A stretch of 45,573 bases of DNA from Mesorhizobium sp. (GTDB taxonomy: Bacteria > Pseudomonadota > Alphaproteobacteria > Rhizobiales > Rhizobiaceae): the NCBI GenBank assembly GCA_022833215.1, contig JAIPUZ010000049.1:1-45573 (forward strand), given 5' to 3'. The notes under the pieces were generated by a model, which worked only from the letters and a program-made list of their open reading frames with translations, was not told the origin of the DNA and ran no database searches. Of the stretch, positions 35,869 through 45,573 are shown piece after piece. How positions within the stretch are numbered: the first letter of the stretch is position 1; each line of letters begins with the position of its first letter. Position numbers and translations under genes: made by a program.

Positions 35869-36339
35869 ATGCCCAAAAAGCCGGCTGCCGTTCTTACGGT
35901 GGGCGAGGTGGCGCGGCGCAGCGGCATAGCCGTCTCCACCGTGCATTTCTACGAGGCCAGGGGGCTGATCGAAGGATGGCGCACCGAGGGCAACCAGCGC
36001 CGTTACCACCGCGCCGTGCTGCGCCGCATCGCCATCATCCGCATCGCCCAGCGCGCCGGCATCCCACTGGCGCGCATACGCGAGGCGCTGAGCGATCTCC
36101 CGCACGACCATGTGCCGAACGCCCGCGACTGGCAGAAGTTCACGGACGAGTGGCGCGTGATGCTCGATGACCGCATCACGCGCCTGCTCCAGCTTCGCGA
36201 TCAGATCGCCAGTTGCATCGGCTGCGGTTGCCTGTCGCTGGAAGATTGTCCGCTGCGCAACCCCGACGACCGGCTGGGAGAAAAAGGCCCCGGTCCACGC
36301 CGGCTGGAGCTGGCGGAAAACCATGATGAAGGCACTTGA
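35869..36339 (+). CDS. soxR: Redox-sensing transcriptional activator SoxR
   Basis: This 156-aa MerR-family protein has an N-terminal MerR HTH ([20 protein letters not shown], then [20 protein letters not shown]), a dimerisation helix, and the [2Fe-2S] cluster motif [12 protein letters not shown] with Cys116, 119, 121 and 127 (CX2CXCX5C). [17 protein letters not shown] follows, as in Escherichia coli SoxR. Oxidation of the cluster by redox-cycling compounds activates target promoters. The start is ATG 35869; the TTG six bases earlier lies in the operator. There is no soxS in the window; the direct target is the MFS gene behind the box at 36338-36359. Confidence 0.96.
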   Translation: MPKKPAAVLTVGEVARRSGIAVSTVHFYEARGLIEGWRTEGNQRRYHRAVLRRIAIIRIAQRAGIPLARIREALSDLPHDHVPNARDWQKFTDEWRVMLDDRITRLLQLRDQIASCIGCGCLSLEDCPLRNPDDRLGEKGPGPRRLELAENHDEGT

Positions 36340-36366
36340 CCTCAACCAAGGTTGAGGTCTTACAAC
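36336..36366 (+). promoter_or_regulatory. SoxR-dependent promoter of the MFS gene
   Basis: -35 TTGACC (36336-36341) and -10 TACAAC (36361-36366) are 19 bp apart, the over-long spacing of MerR/SoxR promoters. Between and over them lies GACCTCAACC-AA-GGTTGAGGTC (36338-36359), matching the CCTCAA...TTGAGG SoxR box. The soxR stop overlaps the -35. Confidence 0.92.
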
Positions 36367-36393
36367 GCATGTCGACTGAAACAGGAGTCGGCA

Positions 36394-37824
36394 ATGCAAG
36401 ATTCGATCGATACCGTCTTTTCACCACCGGCGCCGGCCGGATGGGGCGATCTTTTTTCCGGCGGCAACACGATGCCGGTGCTGGTTCTCGCCGGCGGAGT
36501 GACGCTCTATTCCGTCAACATGTACATCGCCATCACCGTCATGCCTTCCGTGGTGCAGGAGATCGGCGGGCTCGACTTCTACGCCTGGACCATGACGCTG
36601 TTCGTGGTCGGCTCCATTCTGGGTGCGGCACTGGCGGCCAATCTTCTGCGCCAGTGGGGCCCGCGCGGCGCCTATTTCATCGCCTCGCTGCTGTTCGCGG
36701 CCGGCACGCTGACCTGCGCCATGGCGCCGACCATGTCGGTCATGCTCATCGGCCGCACGCTTCAGGGCCTCGGCGGCGGCTTCCTCTATGCGCTGGCCTA
36801 TGCGCTTACCCGCATCGTGCTGCCGGAGCGGGTCTGGGGCCGGGCCATCGGGCTCATCTCGGCCGTGTTCGGCATCGCCACGCTGGTCGGTCCGGCCATT
36901 GGCGGCATCTTCGCCGATGGCGGCTCGTGGCGCACCGCCTTCTGGTCGCTGCTTCCCTTCGCTCTCGCCTTCGCGCTGCTCGCCCTCTTTGCCTTCCCGC
37001 GCAAGAGCAGCGACAGGAACGAGCGCGCGCCGGTGCCGGTGCTCCAGCTCATCCTGCTGACGCTGGCGGTTCTGGCGGTTTCGGCAGGCGGCCTCTCCAG
37101 CGAAACGCAATGGGCCGCGGCGGGTCTGATCGGCGCGCTGGTGCTGATCGTGCTGATCGCCCGCACCGACGCGATCGCCAGCGCCCGCCTGCTGCCGCGC
37201 CGCTCCTTCCGCTTCTCCTCGGCACTCGCACCGCTCTATCTCAGCGTGGCGCTGCTGATGCTGTCCATGCAGCCGGAAATCTACGTGCCCTACATGCTCC
37301 AGCAGCTCCACGCGCAGACGCCGCTGTGGGCCGGCTATCTGGCCGCCATGATGTCGATGGGCTGGACGCTGGGCTCGCTGCTGTCCTCGCGCCGCCAGTC
37401 CGGCGGCAAGAGCCTGCTGACCGTCGGCCCGGCGCTCACCTTCATCGGTCTGGTCATCCTCGCCATCTGCCTGCCGGTTCAGGGCAACGGTTCATGGATG
37501 TGGCTTGGCCCGATCTGCCTTGCGCTGATCCTCGTCGGGCTCGGCATCGGCATTGCGTGGCCCAATCTCGTCACCGAAGTCTACCGCAGCGCGCCGGCGG
37601 ACGAGCAGGATCTGGCGACCGGCGGCATGACCACGGTGCAGCTCTTCGCCATCGCCATGGGCACGGCGCTGGCCGGCATGATCTCCAACACCGCCGGCAT
37701 CGGCGCGCCGGGCGGCGTCGAGGGTGCCGCCTCGGCAGCCTTCTGGGTCTGCGCCCTGTTCGCGCTGGCGCCCGCGGTCGGCGTCCTCGTGGCAGGCTAC
37801 ATTCAGGGTCGGTCCCGACCCTGA
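36394..37824 (+). CDS. MFS transporter, SoxR-controlled efflux candidate
   Basis: This 476-aa membrane transporter has about 14 hydrophobic segments and is in the EmrB/QacA-like (DHA2) range. MFS motifs: the region between helices 2 and 3 (NLLRQWGPRGAYFIASLLFA), LIGRTLQGLGGGFLYALAYA, and motif C-like GIATLVGPAIGGIFADGGSW, an antiporter signature. The ATG 36394 has AGGAG 6 nt upstream. Placement behind a SoxR box makes export of redox-cycling drugs, phenazines or quinones likely; substrate is inferred. The terminator is at 37931-37971. Confidence 0.92.
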   Translation: MQDSIDTVFSPPAPAGWGDLFSGGNTMPVLVLAGGVTLYSVNMYIAITVMPSVVQEIGGLDFYAWTMTLFVVGSILGAALAANLLRQWGPRGAYFIASLLFAAGTLTCAMAPTMSVMLIGRTLQGLGGGFLYALAYALTRIVLPERVWGRAIGLISAVFGIATLVGPAIGGIFADGGSWRTAFWSLLPFALAFALLALFAFPRKSSDRNERAPVPVLQLILLTLAVLAVSAGGLSSETQWAAAGLIGALVLIVLIARTDAIASARLLPRRSFRFSSALAPLYLSVALLMLSMQPEIYVPYMLQQLHAQTPLWAGYLAAMMSMGWTLGSLLSSRRQSGGKSLLTVGPALTFIGLVILAICLPVQGNGSWMWLGPICLALILVGLGIGIAWPNLVTEVYRSAPADEQDLATGGMTTVQLFAIAMGTALAGMISNTAGIGAPGGVEGAASAAFWVCALFALAPAVGVLVAGYIQGRSRP

Positions 37825-37930
37825 AGCACGGAGCCTCCTGCCGAAGCCCGCGCCATCCCCCCTGGCGGCCAGCGCTTCGGCCGGGCGGGTGTCGCTCCCC
37901 TGCCACTCCCGCCCATCAGGCACCGTGCCC

Positions 37931-37971
37931 CCCATCCCGCCACATGCCCCATCGTGGCGGGATGGGTTTTT
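37931..37971 (+). terminator. Intrinsic terminator of the MFS gene
   Basis: A perfect 13-bp stem (CCCATCCCGCCAC 37931-37943 with 37954-37966), a 10-nt loop and TTTTT follow. It lies 107 bp after the MFS stop and before the metH promoter. Confidence 0.93.
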
Positions 37972-38009
37972 CATTCCCGAAACCCTGCGAGCTCTCGCAA
38001 TCGTATATG

Positions 38010-38031
38010 TTGACATAAAGATATCTTTATG
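38010..38031 (+). promoter_or_regulatory. metH promoter/operator: TTGACA with an 18-bp palindrome
   Basis: A consensus -35 TTGACA (38010-38015) overlaps the perfect palindrome CATAAAGATATCTTTATG (38014-38031), 32 bp before the metH ATG. Repressor binding would block the -35. The AAGATATCTT core recalls ArsR-family SahR operators described for methionine genes in Proteobacteria (from memory); no such regulator is in the window. Confidence 0.7.
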
Positions 38032-38063
38032 CGATTTCGCATGCTTCGCATCGGGAACGAAAA

Positions 38064-41873
<3,810 letters not shown>

Positions 41874-41892
41874 GGCCCGGCCTCCCCCCCGC

Positions 41893-43785
41893 TCAGACCG
41901 TTCGGTCCAGCACTCCCAGCGGGAACTCGATCTCGACGCGCACGCCGTCGGGATCCCAGTGGCGGCTGAACTTGCCGCCCAGCTGCGCCTCGACCGACAG
42001 GGTGAGAAGGCGGGTGCCGAAACCTGCATGTTCGGGTGTTGCGCCGGTCAGGTTGACACCGCGTTCCACCCATTCGACGCCAACCCGGTCCGCCGCACGG
42101 CTGAAGCGCACCGCGATGCCGCCGCTGGGCGTCGACAGCGCTCCGTATTTGGCTGAATTGGTGGCCAGTTCATGGAACACCAGCGCCAGCGGCGTCGCCG
42201 CACCGGCATCGATGCGCGCATCCGGCCCCTCGATGGAAATGCGCTGTCCCTTCTCGTCGTCGTAAGGCCGCAGCAGCCGCCGCACCAGTTGCTGGAACGA
42301 ATGGGAGACACGCTGCGCCGTTCGGGCGTGGTCGCCGGGGCGGATGAAGTCATGTGCGTCGTTGAGCGCCAGCAGCCGGCCGCGCAGCTCATCGGCGAAA
42401 TCCTTCATGTCCGGCCGGCCGCGCAATGACAGCCCGATCATGCCACCGACAATCGAGAAGATGTTCTTGATGCGATGGTTCAGTTCACGCGCGATCAGCT
42501 CGCGCTCGTCCACGGCAAGCTTCGATTCGTGGATGTCGGTCGCCGTGCCGAACCAGCGCTTCAGCCGGCCCTTGGGGTCGCGCTGCGGCAAGGCCATCAC
42601 CCGCAGCCAGCGATATTCGCCCGACTTGTGGAGAAACCGGTACTCGATATCGTAAACATCGCCACTTTGCAGGCAATCGCGCCAGACTTCGAGTACCCGG
42701 GCATTGTCGTGCGGATGCAGCAGGCTGATCCAGTTTTCCGTATTCACGGCCTCCGCTTCGGGGATGCCGGTAAACTCGAACCATCTCTTGCTGAAATAAT
42801 CATGCACCCCTTCAGCCGTCGCGCTCCATATGATCTGCGGCAGCGTATCGGTGAGCGTGTCGAAGCGGAATTCGCTGTCGGCGAGCGCCGCCGCCGTCTC
42901 CATCTGCTCGGTAACGTCGACGAGGATGCCTATCATGTGACTGGCAATGCCGTCGGAATCGCGAACCGGCCTGCCGGACGCCATGACCCAGCGCATCTTT
43001 CCATCGGCCGCAAAAACGCGATACTGACAGCGTACCTCCTGCGTGGCGTGCGGCGCGGACAGGATCGCCTCGTTCACGATGTGCCTGTCCTCGGGATGGA
43101 TCGCCGTCATCAGCATGTCGGTATGGATACCGCGCGCAATCTCCTCAGGGCCCACTCCGTAAAGGCGCGCGAAATCCTTGTCCCCGGTGCAGGTGCCGGT
43201 TGCCAGCTCGAGGTCCCAGATACCGATCAGGCCGGACGCGGAGATCGCAAGGCTCAGCCGTTCGTCTGCGCGACGCCGGTCTCGAATCGCCCTCACCCGC
43301 TCCGTGGTCTCGAACGACAGCAGCAGCACCCCGCAGGGGATGCCGAACTCATCGCGGATCGGCGAGAACTCGAGATCGAACCACGCCGTTTCCAGCGTCC
43401 CGTTGCGCCTGAGCTTGATCGGCTGATCCCTGTAGCTCAGCGCGTTGCCACAAAGGCACGTGTCTATGACCTCGCGGTAGAAACCGGCCGCCTCGGCGAG
43501 AACCTCGGTAACGGGCTTGCCGATCGAGCCGCGATAAAGCTCTCCGAAAACGTCGCTGACGGTGTCGTTGTAGACGAGCAGCCCGTCGCGCCCGATCAGC
43601 ATGGACATGGGCGCCGATGCGCCAAGGATGGTGCGCGCCATCGTCCGCAGCGCCGGAGACCAGCCTTCCATGGGTCCCGCGGAGGTTGTCGCCCAGTCGA
43701 AAGCAAGCGTATCGCCAAGCATCCGGCTTGCGACAAAGCCCGCAGGAACAGGCTCCGCGAAATGCGTGGTCAAGGAAGCCGGCAT
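41893..43785 (-). CDS. HWE-family sensor histidine kinase with PAS domains
   Basis: This 630-aa protein is soluble (no membrane helix seen). Three PAS-like sensor regions are at about 40-165, 175-295 and 305-420 (each ending in a GTATDIHES- or VDVTEQ-like PAC strand). An HWE kinase follows: phospho-acceptor His437 in ELNHRIKN, N-box HELATNSAKYGAL (538-550), and the GVEWVERG Trp-Glu pair (572-574). HWE kinases are typical of Rhizobiales and often respond to light or general stress. I use ATG 43785 (AGGAGGT 5 nt upstream). No response regulator is adjacent, so its partner is unknown. Confidence 0.93.
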   Translation of the reverse strand: MPASLTTHFAEPVPAGFVASRMLGDTLAFDWATTSAGPMEGWSPALRTMARTILGASAPMSMLIGRDGLLVYNDTVSDVFGELYRGSIGKPVTEVLAEAAGFYREVIDTCLCGNALSYRDQPIKLRRNGTLETAWFDLEFSPIRDEFGIPCGVLLLSFETTERVRAIRDRRRADERLSLAISASGLIGIWDLELATGTCTGDKDFARLYGVGPEEIARGIHTDMLMTAIHPEDRHIVNEAILSAPHATQEVRCQYRVFAADGKMRWVMASGRPVRDSDGIASHMIGILVDVTEQMETAAALADSEFRFDTLTDTLPQIIWSATAEGVHDYFSKRWFEFTGIPEAEAVNTENWISLLHPHDNARVLEVWRDCLQSGDVYDIEYRFLHKSGEYRWLRVMALPQRDPKGRLKRWFGTATDIHESKLAVDERELIARELNHRIKNIFSIVGGMIGLSLRGRPDMKDFADELRGRLLALNDAHDFIRPGDHARTAQRVSHSFQQLVRRLLRPYDDEKGQRISIEGPDARIDAGAATPLALVFHELATNSAKYGALSTPSGGIAVRFSRAADRVGVEWVERGVNLTGATPEHAGFGTRLLTLSVEAQLGGKFSRHWDPDGVRVEIEFPLGVLDRTV

Positions 43786-44345
43786 CGAGCACCTCCTGCG
43801 ATTGCCTGCTCTGGCGCATGTTGCGCAGCGCTTTAATCGACCTGAAGCCAATAAACGTAAACAGAACAGCTTCGACGCTTGCGCGCAAGCAGGAACAGAC
43901 TCCTTGCCGCCTCAACCTTGGGTTTTGGCTAACGCGGATGCACCGCAACCACGGATTATCAACCTGCATCCCCACGCAAAGCACCAGACTATCCCCGCGA
44001 TATGGGCCATGCCGGCCAGCCGTCAACCCGTCCGGGTCTGTGCTGCTTCAACGAAACGCCGGCGAAAGCGTCGGGTAGGCCCGTCTGTGCCGGGTCGCGG
44101 GCGACCTCCCGCTCGGCGTCCTTACGCGCCGCAAGGCTGGCTGCCGGACCGCTCCGGCACTCTCCCTCCGGCCAGTCATCGATCCTCGCAAGCGAGAAAG
44201 CGGAACGCAGGGTCTCCGCTCCGTTCGGATAGCAGATAAGCTGCCTGCAGCTCTCTGCCACTGGCGCGAGGCACCCGGCGGACCCTCGCGACATGGCTTG
44301 TCCCTGTGTGCAATGCGGCTTTATTTTCCTTTTGTATGTAAAAAT

Positions 44346-44357
44346 TACCTATTGGTA
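44346..44357. promoter_or_regulatory. TACC-TATT-GGTA palindrome upstream of the fad-type gene
   Basis: A 12-bp dyad with arms TACC/GGTA lies 3 bp before a possible -10 (TATAGT 44361-44366), so a repressor there would block a promoter. TetR-type repressors of acyl-CoA pathways often use such sites; the regulator is unknown. Confidence 0.45.
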
Positions 44358-44446
44358 GATTATAGTGGTGTCAAGGATCGGCAAGCCAGCGCTCGGAGTT
44401 TCGCTTCATCCGTGGCGACATGCGCTGCCTGCATACAAATTCCACT

Positions 44447-44467
44447 ATGCAGAATTAAATTCTGCAT
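44447..44467. promoter_or_regulatory. Perfect 21-bp palindrome upstream of the fad-type gene
   Basis: ATGCAGAATT (44447-44456) and its exact complement AATTCTGCAT (44458-44467) flank a single A. It lies 64 bp before the ATG at 44532. Such length and perfection is strong evidence of a dimer-binding operator; family (IclR, MarR or TetR) cannot be told. Confidence 0.65.
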
Positions 44468-44531
44468 TATTGACGAGAGGCCGGTTCGTTTTTATAGAAC
44501 CCGCAGAAGGCATAGGGAGAAGGCGTCAGCC

Positions 44532-45573
44532 ATGGACAATCTGGTCAGTTTCGAGCGCCGCGGGCGCATTGGCATCATCACCATCGACAGCCCGCCGGTG
44601 AATGCACTTGGCCATGCGGTGCGCGTGGGTCTGGTCGCCGCGCTGGAGGAGGCCGGGCGCGACCCGCAGGTGGAAGCCATCGTGCTCAACTCGGCCGGAC
44701 GCATCTTCACCGCCGGCGCCGATATCCGCGAGTTCGGCAAGCCGTCGCAGACGCCGACCCTTCCCGAGGTGATCGCTGCTTTCGACCGGAGTCCGAAGCC
44801 GATCGTGGCCGCGCTGCACGGAACCGCTTTCGGCGGCGGCCTTGAACTGCCCATGGGGTGCCACCATCGCGTGGCGCTTGCCGGAACAAAAATCGGGCTG
44901 CCCGAGGTGAAACTCGGCCTGCTGCCGGGCGCCGGCGGCACGCAGCGCCTGCCGCGCCTGACCGGCGTCGAGCGCGCGCTCGACATGATCGTCACCGGCA
45001 ATCCGGTGGAAGCGGAAGAGGCTCTTGAGCTTGGTATCGTCGATGCGGTCTATCCGGGAGGCACCGCGCTGGATGCGGCGCTCGATTTCATCGAAAAGAC
45101 GGGGATCGAGAAGCTGACCGCCACGCCCGTCAGCAGCCGCACCGACAGGATCGCCGGCACCGATCCGGCCGTCTTTGCCGCCGCCCGCGCAAAGCTTGCG
45201 AAGGAAAAGCCCAACCTGTTCTCGCCGCAGCGCTGCGTCGATGCCGTCGAGGCAGCCGTGCAGCTTCCCTTCACCGAGGGCCTCGCCCGCGAGCGCGCCC
45301 TGTTTCAGGAATGCATGGCGTCCCCGCAGCGCGCCGGGCTGATCCACGCCTTCTTCGGCGAGCGCGAAGTGGCCAAGATCCCCTCGCTGCCGGCCGGCAC
45401 GCCGCTGCGCAAGGTGGAAAAGGTCGGCGTCATCGGCGCCGGCACCATGGGCAGCGGCATCGCCATGTGCTTCGCCAGCGCCGGCATTCCCGTCACGCTG
45501 GTCGATGCCAAGCCGGAAGCGCTGCAGGCGGGCCTGGCCAATGTGCGCCGCACCTATGAAGGCAACGCCAAAA
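44532..45573 (+). CDS. Multifunctional enoyl-CoA hydratase/3-hydroxyacyl-CoA dehydrogenase (3' truncated by window edge)
   Basis: This is the start of a FadB/FadJ-type fatty-acid oxidation protein; 347 codons are present. The N-terminal crotonase domain (about 1-190) shows [18 protein letters not shown] (oxyanion-hole Gly) and [20 protein letters not shown] with the catalytic Glu, then [17 protein letters not shown] linker follows, and the NAD-binding domain begins with [16 protein letters not shown] at about residue 300. The two activities hydrate enoyl-CoA and oxidise 3-hydroxyacyl-CoA. The start is ATG 44532 with AGAAGG 8 nt upstream. The 3' end lies outside the window. The upstream palindromes suggest substrate-controlled expression. 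Confidence 0.95.
   Translation, partial: MDNLVSFERRGRIGIITIDSPPVNALGHAVRVGLVAALEEAGRDPQVEAIVLNSAGRIFTAGADIREFGKPSQTPTLPEVIAAFDRSPKPIVAALHGTAFGGGLELPMGCHHRVALAGTKIGLPEVKLGLLPGAGGTQRLPRLTGVERALDMIVTGNPVEAEEALELGIVDAVYPGGTALDAALDFIEKTGIEKLTATPVSSRTDRIAGTDPAVFAAARAKLAKEKPNLFSPQRCVDAVEAAVQLPFTEGLARERALFQECMASPQRAGLIHAFFGEREVAKIPSLPAGTPLRKVEKVGVIGAGTMGSGIAMCFASAGIPVTLVDAKPEALQAGLANVRRTYEGNAK

Larger units (their letters stand above)
43786..44531. other. 746-bp intergenic region between the HWE kinase and the fad-type gene
   Basis: No convincing gene: frames here show no family and no good ribosome site. The left part must hold the leftward kinase promoter. The right part is AT-rich from about 44320 and has two palindromic operator candidates (44346-44357 and 44447-44467), with a possible -10 TATAGT at 44361-44366. 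No tRNA-like or terminator structure noted. Confidence 0.55.

Noticed and set aside
36421-37311. 296-codon minus-strand frame opposite the MFS gene
   Set aside because: Gln/Glu/His/Arg-rich shadow of a membrane transporter.
43601-44239. 212-codon plus-strand frame upstream of and overlapping the HWE kinase
   Set aside because: It overlaps the kinase N-terminus in antisense and has low-complexity Arg/Pro/Ser composition without a domain.

Overview
This window is a 45.6 kb stretch of GC-rich chromosomal DNA from an alphaproteobacterium. It most likely comes from the Hyphomicrobiales (Rhizobiales), close to the Mesorhizobium/Aminobacter/Phyllobacterium group. The reasons are a GapR/DUF2312 gene, a TTG-started rhizobial-type pyruvate carboxylase, a fused PhaAB/MnhAB antiporter subunit, an HWE histidine kinase, an NfeR1/alpha-r14-like small RNA, a lysine 6-dehydrogenase like that of Agrobacterium, and a rhizobial palindromic intergenic repeat. 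The genus is inferred from recalled family resemblance, not from a search. I saw no phage, insertion sequence, tRNA, rRNA or CRISPR array.

Layout, left to right. 1-4.4 kb: the 3' end of asd, gapR and pyc. 4.5-11.1 kb: a branched-chain amino-acid ABC transporter on the minus strand (livH-livM-livG-livF-DUF6867, then livJ with a structured 3' UTR and terminator). Its LivG carries an unusual C-terminal helix-hairpin-helix tail. 11.7-16.7 kb: a GntR regulator and VOC protein, then mmsA divergent from a LysR gene, and two small hypothetical genes. 16.7-23.6 kb: a minus-strand sugar-uptake operon (periplasmic binding protein, double ATPase, two permeases, LacI repressor, Gfo/Idh/MocA oxidoreductase) with a palindromic operator candidate in front. 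23.7-23.84 kb: a small RNA with three hairpins, each showing the anti-Shine-Dalgarno loop CCUCCUCCC. 24.0-25.7 kb: a lysine 6-dehydrogenase-like gene divergent from an Lrp/AsnC regulator.

25.7-31.7 kb: a translationally coupled Mrp-type Na+(K+)/H+ antiporter operon (mnhAB-C-D-E-F-G), divergent from a small HTH gene. A rhizobial repeat follows, then a class-III aminotransferase divergent from a GntR regulator that is coupled to an FAD-dependent oxidoreductase. 35.8-37.8 kb: soxR and an MFS efflux gene behind a near-ideal SoxR box. 38.0-41.9 kb: metH with an 18-bp palindrome over its -35 element. 41.9-43.8 kb: an orphan multi-PAS HWE histidine kinase. The window ends inside a fadJ/fadB-type fatty-acid oxidation gene whose 746-bp upstream gap holds two palindromic operator candidates.

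Overall this looks like core and metabolic chromosome: amino-acid and sugar uptake, amino-acid and acyl-CoA catabolism, anaplerosis, ion homeostasis and redox defence, with many local regulator/target pairs. The most interesting items are the triple anti-SD small RNA, the LivG-HhH fusion, the structured livJ 3' UTR, and several uncharacterised operator palindromes.
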